In this document: one piece after another, positions 53,467-63,954 of the stretch
Layout: each line of letters starts with the position of its first letter
Numbering within the stretch: the first letter of the stretch is position 1
NCBI GenBank assembly: GCA_027575765.1
Contig: JANBPT010000074.1
Location: 1-64,000 of the forward strand
Origin: Tieghemiomyces parasiticus
Lineage: Eukaryota > Kickxellomycota > Dimargaritomycetes > Dimargaritales > Dimargaritaceae
Length of the DNA stretch: 64,000 bases
Reading direction: 5' to 3'
Translations under genes and position numbers: made by a program
Notes under the pieces: model-generated
The model's input: only the letters and a program-made list of their open reading frames with translations
Database searches by the model: none
What the model was told of the DNA's origin: nothing

Positions 53467-54064
53467 CCTGCTCTCACATCTTACCTCCTGGCAGCCTTTC
53501 TCCTTTGTGTTCCATCGGCCTTTTGCAACCATCGATTGCTACCTTGGGGTGACCAGTCGTAGTCACTTATAAAACTGTGACCAACTCGCCTCCCCTCGGC
53601 CTCGTCTCGGGGCCACCACTGCTTACGTGTCACCATGACCTGTATGACTTGTCAATTTCGGCTCACTCGGCTTTGATTATAATCGACTTATTTCTGTCTA
53701 TGACATATCCCCCCTCTCCACGTTCTTCCCTTCGAATGCCACGGCAGCTGCAGTCTCAGCATCTAGTATCCTGCGTCGCTTACGGCCCTGTGGTTGTTTA
53801 CGTCCGGTCCGTCCCAGTCAGCATCTCTACCGTTTGCCCTGCCGCCGTGTCGGTTGGGTTGAGCCGCCCTACCCCGCCCGGTTGCCAGTCACTCGCGTAA
53901 CCTTCCAGCCGCCTTTGCCCCATCCTTTCGGCTCCACTCCGACGGCGCCCACTGACAGCTGCCTTTACGCTCCTTCACCCCTAAGAGCTTCACGCCTTCC
54001 CACCTGCGGCGACCAAGCTTTCCCTCCCACAACCTTCGACCCACCTCGACCGTCCCGACCTACC

Positions 54065-55258
54065 ATGTCCGTTCTCGACGATAATTTGCTGGAGGAGCTG
54101 ACCTCGTCCCTCGGTGGACTGCGACTGCAGCTACCCGAAAGAGGGCCTGCCCGTAGTCCGCTCGGCACGGCACCAATCTCGCCCTTCGCAGTCGGATGTA
54201 TTGGCGATGGTAAACCCGGCTGGCCGGCCACCCCACCGCGGTCCCGTACCACGTCCGACAACGGCCGCTACGCCGGCTACTGCGGCAGCAGCCCACCCGT
54301 GGGCGACTGTAGCCTCCCGCTGATACAGCCGCGCACCACCGCACCCCTGCCCAGCCCCCTTGCCATCCGTCACGACTTTCGGGGCTACTTTGGTGCCTCC
54401 CGCTCCGGCCCTCACTTCCCCACAACGCCCCTCAGTCCGCCCACCTCGGCCGGGGTGTACGCCCTCCCGAGCCCCGGTGTATTCGCCGCCAGTCCGTTCT
54501 CTTCGGGCCTGCCGCCTTCGCCGTACCACCCCGATTCCTGGGCCGCCGGCCCTAAACCGCGTTCCCGCTGCCCCCCTGCCGCTGCCCCGCTCGCTGCGCG
54601 TGAGTCTGTCCACCACCCGGTTTCATTTCCCTACCTTGTGATTGTAGATTTTGAGGCCACCTTTGACCCGCCAGTCACGGTAGCTCCCGCCCCGGGCCAA
54701 ATGCCCCGTCGGGCGGCAGACCAGGAAATTATCGAATTCCCCCTGGTGGTGTTTGACACGCAGCTCAACAAGGTGGTGGACGAATTCCACGCCTACGTGC
54801 GTCCGGTACGCCGCCCGCAGCTCACGCGGGCCTGCACCGAATCAACCGGTATCGACCAGTCCACGATTGACACGGCCGCCACCTTTCCGGCGGTGTTTGA
54901 GCGAGCACTGGGCTTCCTGGCCGAGTATGAGGCCCGGGCGCGGGCCACGGGCGGCGCATTGGCTTACGTGACCTGCGGTGACTGGGATTTGCGCAAGATG
55001 CTGCCTCAGCAGTGCCGGCTGGCCGGCCTGGCGGTGCCCCCGGGGTTCCGGCGTTGGATCAACGTTAAGCGGGCGTTTGCGGACCACCGCCTGATGGAGC
55101 AGTGTCCCATGCGGGATATGCTTCGCCACCTGGGGCTGCCCTTCATTGGTAAGCGCCACAGCGGTATTGATGATGCCCGTAACGTCGCCAGCGTTCTGAA
55201 ACGATTGATTGAGACGGGATACCAACCGGTACTCACCACTGACCCTAAGTCGCCATAG
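54065..55258 (+). CDS. ERI1-like DEDDh 3'-5' exonuclease
   Basis: This is a single exon of 397 residues from ATG 54065; the same frame is open back to 53834, but that part is leader-like Pro/Ser sequence. ERI1-family enzymes trim structured RNA ends such as histone mRNA stem-loops, 5.8S rRNA and small RNAs. The C-terminal half is a complete RNase-T-like exonuclease: YLVIVDFEAT (ExoI with Asp and Glu), EIIEFPLVVFD, and DEFHAYVRPVRRPQLTRACT with its typical Thr-Gly-Ile continuation. YVTCGDWDLRKMLPQQC (ExoII Asp) and GKRHSGIDDARNVA (ExoIII His and Asp) follow. The N-terminal 190 residues are disordered and rich in Pro, Ser and Gly. The SAP domain of animal ERI1 is missing, so it resembles the shorter ERI2/ERI3 or fungal forms, or could be a Snipper-like paralogue. 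Confidence 0.9.
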   Translation: MSVLDDNLLEELTSSLGGLRLQLPERGPARSPLGTAPISPFAVGCIGDGKPGWPATPPRSRTTSDNGRYAGYCGSSPPVGDCSLPLIQPRTTAPLPSPLAIRHDFRGYFGASRSGPHFPTTPLSPPTSAGVYALPSPGVFAASPFSSGLPPSPYHPDSWAAGPKPRSRCPPAAAPLAARESVHHPVSFPYLVIVDFEATFDPPVTVAPAPGQMPRRAADQEIIEFPLVVFDTQLNKVVDEFHAYVRPVRRPQLTRACTESTGIDQSTIDTAATFPAVFERALGFLAEYEARARATGGALAYVTCGDWDLRKMLPQQCRLAGLAVPPGFRRWINVKRAFADHRLMEQCPMRDMLRHLGLPFIGKRHSGIDDARNVASVLKRLIETGYQPVLTTDPKSP

Positions 55259-57180
55259 CGTGAATTCGGACATGGGCTTTTTTTTCTTTCTACCCTACAC
55301 ACCGTTCTATTTTTTGTTGTTTAGTAGTAGTTTTACAATCAGCCCTCGCGTGGCGTGTGGCTCCTATGTGCCGGCGACTCTATTCGTTTTACCACCCTTG
55401 CTATCCAGCCATGTTGTGTGTCCCTTTTTTGATTGATTTATATTTTATCTCGACTGTACCATACCGGATAACTCGCTACGTTCTAGTTTTCTCTGTCCAA
55501 ATTGGTTAAAAAATCGGTGTATATCAACTGAACCTTCAAGTAGCCGCTAAGGACGTTCTCATGGACGGGTGTTTAGTGCTTCTGGCGGACCAGGCGATAA
55601 GGCCCGGTGAGCTAGGTGAAGCGGACCGGACCAGGCGTGTTCCCCGGGCAGTGGGGTAAAAATGGGTGGGTCCCTGGTGGTGTTGGTTGTAGAAGTTAGG
55701 GGCACACATTGCTGTGGCGTAGAGTGTGGGGGGGGTGCACCACTGAGTTTTTCCGAGCGCCATTGGGACCACGCACGATGACATGGCCTCTTCCAAGGGC
55801 TGCAGATCCAGGAAATATTTACTACCCGAGGGTCTTTAGGGACCTTGCGTGCCGACGCCCCCCCTCAACTAAGCCTAGAGCACGTACTCTCCCGGCGAGA
55901 ACCACCTGGTGAGGTATTGATAGCCGTGGCATTGCTCCAGGCGGGCGCGCTTTTTGCTAATCTCGAATCCATGGGCGGAGTAAGGATGAGATGCTTACGT
56001 CTTAGACGGATTGCTGGACGTGAGGGACCGCTTCATACCCAGGGTAAGCGTGGGGCCGGAGTGCCTCCCAGCGGAGGCCAGGGTGTTCTCCTATGGCCAT
56101 CGCGTGAAGCTGAGTGCCATCTCTCTGCTGGAAAATTCACCTCCTACCTTCCCTTGTGCCTGGCCCTGCGTGGTCTATCGGGCAAGAAGACGAGGTAAGG
56201 GGTGTAAACCCGCCCGTGGTGGGCCCACGCACCATCCCATTGGGGGACCCCCCCCCCCTTGGGCTGTGGCAGCCCTTCTCGATCGACACGCTCGCAGCCG
56301 CCAGGCGAGGACCCGGCCACCGGAAACACTGTTTTCCCTGCCTCACTGCATGTTATTATTTGTTCAGCCGCTGGTGGCCCTCAGGGCGTTGGTAACTGGC
56401 CCAGCGGAAGGCAGGATTCATTACCTAGCTCATAACCAGCGCCCGCCGGCCGGCCCGCCTACCGAGGGTTTTTTTTTTCTTACTCATTCCCCACCGTTCT
56501 GACCTCTCTTCCCCACCCCTTGACGTCGGCCGTTTTTTTTTTTCCGCCGCTGACCCACAATTCGCCCACCGCCCCGCCAATCCCACCCACACACAGCACA
56601 CTGGCTTGCACGCTGGATGTTCCCACCTGCCGTCACCCCACAGCTTTTTTTCAGTGGGTGGGTGGCCGGCCGGCCCCTCGCCGCTCGTCCTCCCTCCTTG
56701 GGTGGGAGGGGGCCTGACGGGGATTGGCCCTGTCCTGAACCGTGTGGGGCCTAGGGCCTTTGCGTGTTGGCGCTGTCGTTGGGGGGCGTGTCTGGTGGCG
56801 GGCCCACGCCTTTCGCCCCGGTCTCCTTTTCCCCCCCTCTGGCCTTCCCGCTCGCTCGCTCTCTTGCCTGTCTTCCGTCACGACTTCTAAATGTATAATC
56901 TACTTGCTGACCCTTGGATCGCGACCTGATCTTGTGGTTGTATTTTACTGTACTATTTCCCTCTCCGCTGCCCGCGCCACCTCTGTAGTCATCCGTTCCC
57001 CTGGTGTAGTTCCCGCCAGCGCGTAGCCGTTTACTCCTTGCCCACCCCGTCCTCGCTCTCCCCAGGCCCGCCCGGATCCCCGCTCCTGCGCCGCCTCCCG
57101 TTCGTGTGTCTGCTTTCCGACCTCCCGTGTAATTCGTTCTTTTCCATCACGCGTCGTCACCTTCCTAATTCCCATCTCTG
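55259..57180. other. Intergenic region with an unassembled exon-like block
   Basis: Between about 55.80 and 56.35 kb the plus strand has long open blocks bounded by good splice sites. A donor GTGAGG after about 55910 and an acceptor CGTCTTAG ending at 56005 would join in phase; then comes a donor GTAAGG near 56.19 kb and an acceptor GTGGCAG near 56.27 kb. The encoded text (LSLEHVLSRREPP, DGLLDVRDRFIPRV) is protein-like, but I recognise no family and find no start. The rest, rich in T- and C-tracts up to 57.18 kb, is likely ERI1 3' UTR and PUF leader. Confidence 0.3.
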
Positions 57181-59739
57181 ATGCCGCTCCACGACAGCAC
57201 CACCGACCTGTTCGTCATGAACAAAGACAAGACCCACGCGGGCCGGGGCGCGTTTCGCAACCTGTCTCTGCTGGATCTGTCGGCCCAGAATGGCGGTGGC
57301 CTGTTTAATGGGCCTGCCACCAGCACCCACTCGCCGCCGGATTCGACCACCTCCAGCTTCCTCAGCTCGTTTTCCACCGATCTGTTTACCCGCAGCCGCG
57401 GCGAGAGCCTCCTGCGCACCACCTCTTTTCAACCTTCACCCATTTCGCCTCCCTACCCGGCCCCGTTGGACCACCCGTTGGCCACGGACCCGGCCTTCCA
57501 GAGCCAGCCCACGTCGCCGCACGGTCTGTCCGCCGCCGGCTACCCCGCGGGCGGTCTGATGAACTTGGTGCGCTCCGTACCCTCGTCGCGCCGCAACTCC
57601 AACGAGTTCCCTCAGCTCCTACACGGTCTGGAGTCGATGCGTCTCGCCGACCCCCCGGCCCTAGGTCGTACCACCTCCGCCATCAACTTGGATGATAATT
57701 CGCTGGCCCAGTATAACCACAGCCCCCAGTTACCCGCCGGCATCGCCGAGAAGCTGTTTGAGGACGACCTCGACCTGGTCCTCGAGCATTCCAACGTTCC
57801 CTCGACCCGAGGCCTCCTGAGCAAGCATCGCCCCGACCTGGATTCCCTGCCTGCGCTTACCCGTGCCGACAGCTTCCCCGGGCTGCCCAACCCGACCGTG
57901 GACTCCAGCGTGTGGCACCCGAGCGCGGGGCAGAGCGTCGCGACCCCCGCCGAGCCTGGCGCTGCAGCCGGGATTAACGGCGGCCGCCGCCGCTTACCCT
58001 CCCGCAGCCGCGTCGAAAGCTACTTCCAGGCGCCCCGCCCCACCCAGCCGGTCCCTCCCACCAATGCCCACCTCTTGCGTTCACAGAGCCAGTTCGTGGC
58101 CCCCGAGGCCGAGGTGCGCTATGCGCCGCCCGTCCGCCCGGTCCTTCCGCGCAACATCTCGCTGCCCCTGCTCGACCAATACCCCTTCGGCCGCGAGGCA
58201 TCCCCGCTTCCTGAGACCTACCCGGAGCCCCCGGCCGTGTGCCGCCTACACCAGGCTGGCTATTGCCCGCATGGTGACCAGTGCCCCTACCCGCACGTCA
58301 CTAGCGGGCGCTTCCCGCGGCCCCCCTACTCTGTCAAGTACGACCCGCGCGCGGCCACCGGGGCGTACCCGGGTGCCTTCCCCATGCATCACCCCGCCGG
58401 GCCGCACCACTACCCTCCGGCCCCGCCTCATTCGTCGACCTACCCGGCCAAGTCCAACAACCACCACCACTCTCACCACCCGCACCCGCACCCCCACTCG
58501 GCCGCGCCGTATTCCGCCGGGGCCAGTGGCAGCGGGCCCTCCGGTCCCCCCCACCCGGGCCAACACCACCACCACCACCACCACCATCACCACCACCATC
58601 ATCCGGGCGGTAAGCCCCCGACTAATGGCCTATCGGGTGGCGGGCCCCCGACCAAGCGCCACACCGCTGAGCCGGACGGCAGCCGCTACCACGGGGCCAG
58701 TTTGGAAAACTTCACTGGCGAGATGGTGTCACTTTCCAAGGACCAGCACGGCTGCCGCTTCTTGCAGAAGCAGCTGGAAGACCACCCCGACCAGCACGTG
58801 CCCGTCATCTTCCAGGAGGTGTTCCCGCACTTTGTGGAACTCATGACCGATCCGTTCGGCAACTACCTGTGCCAAAAACTCCTCGAGTTTTGTAGCGACG
58901 CGCAGCGCACCCAAATCGTGGAGCGGGTCGCACCCGAGCTGGTAGGTATCTCACTCAACATGCACGGCACCCGTGCCGTCCAAAAGATGATTGAGTACCT
59001 GTCCAACACGGTCCAGATCTCGGCCGCCGTGCGCGCCCTGAAGTCCAACGTGGTTCCCCTCATCAAGGACCTCAATGGCAACCACGTGATCCAAAAGTGC
59101 CTCACCCGCCTCAGTGCCGACCAGAACCAGTTCATTTACGACGCGGTCAGTGCCCATTGCCTGGAGGTGGCCACTCACCGCCACGGCTGCTGCGTGTTCC
59201 AGCGCTGCATCGACCACGCGTCAGAGGCGCAAAAGGCCCAGCTGGTGCGGGTCGTCACTGCCCACGCCCTGCGCCTGGTACAGGATCCCTTCGGCAACTA
59301 CGTGGTGCAGTACGTCCTGGAGCTGAACCGCACCGCCTTCTCCGACCCACTCATCCGCCAGTTCACCCGCGACGTCTCGGCCTTATCGGTGCAGAAGTTT
59401 AGCTCCAACGTGATTGAAAAGTGCATCCGCACGGCCGAGCCGGCCACCCGCCGAATGTTAATCGCCGACCTACTTATCAACCCGCGCCTGGAGGACCTGC
59501 TGAAAGACTCGTACGCCAACTACGTGATCCAGACCGCGCTGGACTGCTCGGACCCGGAACAGCGCGCCCAGCTGGTCGACGCCATTCGACCGATTCTGCC
59601 AGCCATCCGCAACACACCTTACGGCAAACGGATCCAGAGCAAGATCCAGCGCGACGGAACCATCACCGAGACCCTCAGCCGCGCCGTCTCCCCAGCCCGC
59701 GCCGACTACGTCGTGGCCGCCCCACCTGGCTCGGCCTGA
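57181..59739 (+). CDS. PUF (Pumilio) RNA-binding protein with CCCH zinc finger
   Basis: This is a single exon of 852 residues. PUF proteins bind UGUA-containing 3' UTRs and repress or localise mRNAs. The N-terminal 350 residues are disordered. A CCCH finger lies at about 354-373 (Cys-x7-Cys-x5-Cys-x3-His), followed by a His/Pro-rich linker with a run of more than ten His residues encoded by CAC/CAT repeats. Eight PUF repeats fill about 505-830. Their RNA-reading triplets are visible in order: CRFLQ, NYLCQ, TRAVQ, NHVIQ, CCVFQ, NYVVQ, SNVIE, NYVIQ. By the known PUF code this predicts recognition close to 5'-UGUAUAUA. The MHGTRAVQKMIE third repeat is typical of the fungal Puf4/Puf5 (Mpt5) group rather than of Pumilio/Puf3. 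The joined CCCH finger is unusual for this group. Confidence 0.93.
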   Translation: MPLHDSTTDLFVMNKDKTHAGRGAFRNLSLLDLSAQNGGGLFNGPATSTHSPPDSTTSSFLSSFSTDLFTRSRGESLLRTTSFQPSPISPPYPAPLDHPLATDPAFQSQPTSPHGLSAAGYPAGGLMNLVRSVPSSRRNSNEFPQLLHGLESMRLADPPALGRTTSAINLDDNSLAQYNHSPQLPAGIAEKLFEDDLDLVLEHSNVPSTRGLLSKHRPDLDSLPALTRADSFPGLPNPTVDSSVWHPSAGQSVATPAEPGAAAGINGGRRRLPSRSRVESYFQAPRPTQPVPPTNAHLLRSQSQFVAPEAEVRYAPPVRPVLPRNISLPLLDQYPFGREASPLPETYPEPPAVCRLHQAGYCPHGDQCPYPHVTSGRFPRPPYSVKYDPRAATGAYPGAFPMHHPAGPHHYPPAPPHSSTYPAKSNNHHHSHHPHPHPHSAAPYSAGASGSGPSGPPHPGQHHHHHHHHHHHHHPGGKPPTNGLSGGGPPTKRHTAEPDGSRYHGASLENFTGEMVSLSKDQHGCRFLQKQLEDHPDQHVPVIFQEVFPHFVELMTDPFGNYLCQKLLEFCSDAQRTQIVERVAPELVGISLNMHGTRAVQKMIEYLSNTVQISAAVRALKSNVVPLIKDLNGNHVIQKCLTRLSADQNQFIYDAVSAHCLEVATHRHGCCVFQRCIDHASEAQKAQLVRVVTAHALRLVQDPFGNYVVQYVLELNRTAFSDPLIRQFTRDVSALSVQKFSSNVIEKCIRTAEPATRRMLIADLLINPRLEDLLKDSYANYVIQTALDCSDPEQRAQLVDAIRPILPAIRNTPYGKRIQSKIQRDGTITETLSRAVSPARADYVVAAPPGSA
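58563..58607 (+). repeat. CAC/CAT run encoding poly-histidine in the PUF gene
   Basis: A nearly pure CAC/CAT tract encodes about 14 consecutive His between the CCCH finger and the PUF repeats. It is in frame and probably length-variable. Confidence 0.85.
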
Positions 59740-61595
59740 AAGTCGCCCACCTCCCATGTTACCTTAACCCGTCCACTTTTTTCTTTTTTTTTTACTCACC
59801 CCCCCCCCCGGACCGTCCATCGTCCTCTGTTTTACCACACATATACCTGCGCCTGTGTATTTTTACTTCCTTTGCACCTGCCCTCCCCCTTTCTTTTCCG
59901 ACCCCGCCCTTTATGTTCTCAAAATATGCACCATGTACAAGTTTCAACCTGTATTAAATTCCCCGCCGTGTTAACCCATTGACAGCTGGATGTGCCGTTA
60001 ACTAACACGGGGATCTGCGGGCATGGTGTCACCCGTCAAGTACGGAGCTCGTCCCGGGCCCTACACGAAACCCTAGTATGCAGAGGCCCACTTGCCCTGG
60101 GAAGACTATTGTATAGATGGCCTAATTGTCTGTCTGTTGGCCAGCTGCGTCATTGCAAACCTCGTCCTTCGGACTGATGGTGCTTATCATCTACTCTGTG
60201 TCGGAAGCACAGATGGGGGGCCCTCATCGATCCGCCAGTTGGCCTGATTGAGGAGCCCGACATGTGAACCACCATACTTCCCTCCACGATGCTGCTCCGG
60301 CTGGCCTCCAACCTGATGACGGGGACTGCTTTCTCGCAAATTTCCATGGGTAAGTCATTTGGTAGATCCACGGAAAAGGCGAAGGCCTCAAGCCACGGTG
60401 TAGACTAAGACTTGCCAATCGCACGAAGTTCCTGACGTACATGACGCGATACCTCACCAGTCGCTTTATGCACGATGGAAACCGCGGTATCTCCTCTAAA
60501 GAAACATGGCCCGGTCGGCCAGCGTAGCCATGATTCCATCCACCACGTGCTGGCTGATCATTTTTGTTGTGAACGAGGTGGATATTTGGTAAGATAAGTC
60601 GCGGTCACTCGGTGTCGTTTCGTTATTTGTAGGCCCAGCGGGCGCAAAAGGGCGGGTGGGTGCTGCGGTATGCTTCGCTCCATCTGTCAGAGCCATCTAC
60701 TCCCAGGGAGTTCGCCACCCTGTCATTATTCAGCACGCATTCGACTAGTGTGTTAGACCAGTAGGGTTATCCTGCATTCGGAAAATGTGGGGTCGGGAGG
60801 GGCACAACAGGGACGTGTCACGCGCAGCGGAGCAGGCGTTGGTGTACTACCTGCAGGACCCCCTAATCATGAAGCTCGTCGATTGGCACTTTTTAGTGGC
60901 AGCGTCAGCCGGTGGATGGAGGCTGAGTTGGAAAGGGTGGATGGTACCGCAAAAAGGAGAACCGCTAAATGACTAGCTGTAGTGAAATCTAAATGTAGAC
61001 CGCCCAGACGTTTCAGACGGTCTGCACTACGATGGTGACCAAGGGTCTAGTCGCAGGGCACCTAAGACAGTGTTACCATCTACGCCCTCCAATCCACGCA
61101 TACATCGGATTAGCCATACTACGCGATACTAAAGACCGCGTCACCCCCCCCCCCCTACTTCCCAACTGCAACAGCGTGGGGCTTAAGAGCGGCGACCCCC
61201 ACGAGGTTATGGGAGGGGAGGGGCACTAAGCGGAATCGGCCAAAGTTCGCGGTCGGAGAAGGGCTGCTTTTTCTGCCCCCCCCCCAAGTTGAAAGTCGCC
61301 TGTCCGCTGGTAATTGGTACGGCAAAAGTGAGGAAGGTTGGCGCTGCCTGCCTGGCCTACTACCCGTGGCTTTGCAAGAGCGATGGAAGACGGTCATGGC
61401 ATTCCGCCCCCCCCCTCCAGGGCGATAGCCACCCGAGTCAGTAGCGGCTGACCTGGGCTTGTACCACACAGCTGAGTATGCTATACGCCCCTCCCCCCTC
61501 GCCGCCTTCCCGTTCTTTTTCCTTTCCCTGCCAGTCCCTCAGCTCGAAGGGAGCCGAGTTGCACCGAACGACGGGCGTAATCGCGCCCGTCGAAC
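59740..61595. other. Intergenic region with short exon-like blocks
   Basis: The first 220 b are the PUF 3' UTR (T- and C-tracts, ATTAAA near 59.95 kb). Plus-strand blocks bounded by splice-like sites occur at about 60.24-60.35 kb, 60.41-60.49 kb and 60.81-60.97 kb. The last ends in a charged helical stretch (SRWMEAELERVDGTAKRR) before a stop at 60972. Phases do not fit together in the way I tried. It could be a small multi-exon gene or chance. Confidence 0.25.
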
Positions 61596-61808
61596 ATGGA
61601 CACTGCCATCAACGCATCTCCCCTCCCTTCAGATCAAGTCACGTTCCGAAGGGGGGTGGCCGACTGTGTCACCTTTTTCAGCGAGAAGACAGCATACTTC
61701 AGCTGCTTCGAAGCCGGATTCCCCTTTTGCGTACGACTCCGTGCCGCCAAGAAAATTCCGGTACCGCTAGTCACCGCGCCGTTAGGTTCCTCTGCCAGCG
61801 AGGTATAA
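61596..61808 (+). CDS. Hypothetical 70-residue ORF
   Basis: A short frame with ATG after a pyrimidine-rich stretch. The protein has three Cys and a hydrophobic middle (TAYFSCFEAGFPFCVRL) but no recognisable family. Its stop overlaps the TATA element of the next ORF. It may be an exon of a larger gene, an upstream ORF or not coding. Confidence 0.2.
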   Translation: MDTAINASPLPSDQVTFRRGVADCVTFFSEKTAYFSCFEAGFPFCVRLRAAKKIPVPLVTAPLGSSASEV

Positions 61809-61809
61809 A
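61804..61809 (+). promoter_or_regulatory. TATAAA box upstream of the secreted orphan
   Basis: TATAAA occurs about 147 b before the start codon at 61956 and is followed by a C/T-rich leader, a normal core-promoter arrangement for a short secreted-protein gene. Confidence 0.4.
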
Positions 61810-61955
61810 GCCACGGCCGACCGCCCCCGCACCTCTGTTCATCATTACCACCCTCCCCCTCCCACATCTGGATCCAGCCACTGCACCTACCTTGATCCTT
61901 TGACCTCACCCGCACCTGTTGCACATAATTGAGCCCTTAGCGCCTGCCGCCCATC

Positions 61956-62369
61956 ATGCCGACCTACCTGACCACCACGCTCGTGTGCCTGGCACTACTT
62001 TCGACCGGTCAAGCCGGACCCATGGGCTCGACCCTGTACCAAAGTAAGCCGATCGCTATTCCCGGGGTACCGCGGTCTTCTTGGCCGGCCATGGATGGCT
62101 TCGAAACGTATTCTAATCGGCGGTCCAGCAGTATCAACCTAGTACCTCAGTCCATCCATGAGGACAGGCTGCGGCAGTGCGCCACGCAGGACACTCGGTC
62201 CCCCACTGGTATAGAAACCAGTAGCTGTGACAACAGCGACGATGAAGTCTTTATTATGGATGATGATGACCTGAAGGACTCTGCGGGCCAAGTGCCCTCG
62301 GCACCGTACTATTTGACACGGCCGCGTCAGCTCCCACGTGTGTATGTCCCCGCCGTCGCTCGTTCATAG
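61956..62369 (+). CDS. Orphan secreted protein
   Basis: This is a single exon of 137 residues with no family I recognise. It starts with a clear signal peptide: short start, hydrophobic TTTLVCLALL, and small residues before a likely cleavage at STGQAG/PM. The mature part is polar, with two Cys (RLRQCATQD and SSCDNSDD), a strongly acidic stretch (SDDEVFIMDDDDLKD), a Tyr/Pro patch, and a basic Pro-rich C-terminus (RPRQLPRVYVP). The acidic segment next to a basic tail is reminiscent of processed or matrix-binding secreted peptides, but this is only an impression. A TATAAA box and C/T-rich leader precede it, which supports a real gene. Expression or homologues would be needed to confirm it. Confidence 0.5.
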   Translation: MPTYLTTTLVCLALLSTGQAGPMGSTLYQSKPIAIPGVPRSSWPAMDGFETYSNRRSSSINLVPQSIHEDRLRQCATQDTRSPTGIETSSCDNSDDEVFIMDDDDLKDSAGQVPSAPYYLTRPRQLPRVYVPAVARS

Positions 62370-63589
62370 TCGACGTGCGTACTATTCCTAATTCAATATT
62401 TTTCACTGTAGGATCCGATCGCCCGGTGTAGATGAACCGATATCGTGGTTGTCGTAGCTCCCACTGTCTTTTTCGTCCAACGGCCAACTTGGACCTTGCT
62501 GACCTTTACACGTCGCGTCTGTTGCTTACTTGATAAATGCCTCCAAATTTTCGGTCGCACAGGGGAACCGCCCGGTGACCCTAATGCTCAGCTGTGGTAT
62601 GTGGGGTAACTGTGGGGTTTGTTGGGGTGGGAATGGCAATTGGACCCAGTCCCCCAGAAGTTTAGGAGAACAATCTGTAATCAGCCCCGTAGCGAACGGA
62701 CTGGTACGTCCATGTGGGCCGTGGGCGGACAGAGGCCAGCAAAAGGGCTGACTGGCTGATCGTGGAGACCGGTGGCATGCGTCCAGGCACCCTAGCCCAA
62801 ACGGGTACCTTGGTGAGGGGGGGGCAAGGGAAGCGGGAGGGAGGAATCAGGTCCTCGGGCTAGTTCCTTGATTGACGCCACGCCCCCAAGGGCAGGCGCG
62901 TTGATCACAGACATGCCCCACTCTAAGCCTGTCCCGGGGAAGCAGGCCAGTGCACCGTCCTAACGTCAGCTCGGGTCGTGGCGCGGCATAAGGCCTACGG
63001 TAGGCAAGGTGTAGACGCCCCCCCACCTCCTCCCCCCATGCCGACCAGGGGCAAACGGCTACGACGAGTAGAAGGGCAGGTCAGTTCGATCTCCCGTCAG
63101 GGGTTTCACACCACCAGCCGTCTGCCTTCCGCGCCGGGGTGCACGCTATCTGTCGGTGAGGGCAGCTGGTGCCTTCATCGCTTCCCCCCCCCCGCCACCC
63201 TGCAACCTCCATCTACAAGGTGGGGCTCAGATACAACGGGCAGTGACGGGCCCAGTGTAACCATTCCCCCCCCCTCCGCGCTTCTTTACGCCCGCCGCGG
63301 CCTGGCTTCGCGTCCTTCCCCAATCCACTCATCTTTGCTCCGCAACGCCATTGCCCAACCTTAACCCTCGTTGCACTGGGTCCCCCCACGTCTTTCCTTC
63401 CCACTTCCGCGTAACTCCCCCCTTATTCCCCCCCACCCGGCTCCGCCATTCTCCCTGCACCTCTAACCCTGCCCCGTTTTGCGACCTTGGCCATTCCCCA
63501 CTTGCTTGCTCATCCTGTACTGGCAGTAACGCCCCCCTCATCTTACCGGCCCGCCCGTCGTCCATCTGGTCCCCCCCCTGCCGTCGCGC
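62370..63589. other. Intergenic region
   Basis: It holds the 3' flank of the secreted orphan and the promoter of the gene at the right edge. Homopolymeric C-tracts occur at 63.01, 63.19, 63.27 and 63.57 kb. The 128-residue frame at 62978 is Pro/Arg/Ser-rich and has no recognisable feature. Confidence 0.45.
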
Positions 63590-63954
63590 ATGACCGACTT
63601 CGCCCCGCTGGCGTCGCGTGCCCCACCGTCAACCACCCCGGGGATCTCCATGGCCCCATTTCGCCCGGGCCTTGTCTCCAGCCCTGCCGCCGGCGGCACT
63701 GTCCGCCCGTCCCGGCCCTCGTTCACCGAGCGTATCCGCCGCTTCCGGGCTACCCACCCGACCGGCCCAACTGCCCCGCACGGCGACTACACGCTGGCCG
63801 TGTTTGTCCGCGCTGCCCCGGTCGCCCGCACTTCCCCGCTACCCAGCGGCGGCACCGCCGCTGTAACCACCACCGACACGTCGCCCTTTCCCATCGCCTC
63901 GCCATCGCCCCTGGCCGACGCCGTCTACCGGGAGATGTACGCCCGGCCCCGACC
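63590..63954 (+). CDS. First exon of an unidentified gene, cut off by the window edge
   Basis: The exon starts at ATG 63590 after a C/T-rich leader (GCGCATGA context) and runs 121 codons plus two bases to a GTAAGT donor at 63955. The peptide is Pro/Ser/Ala-rich and mostly disordered, with a short ordered-looking core (SFTERIRRFRATH, GDYTLAVFVRAAP) and an ending LADAVYREMYARPRP. I do not recognise the family. The next exon lies beyond 64000. Confidence 0.5.

Larger units (their letters stand above)
51205..54064. other. Long intergenic region, no confident gene
   Basis: This is the longest gene-free stretch in the window. Frames at 51646-51942 (+), 52070-52381 (-) and 52914-53117 (+) have no recognisable motif. 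From about 52.5 to 53.1 kb the sequence is AT-richer. A pyrimidine-rich region from 53.2 to 54.06 kb, with a CTCCTC run at 53.44 kb, is likely promoter and leader of the ERI1-like gene. I see no tRNA or mobile element. Confidence 0.4.
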
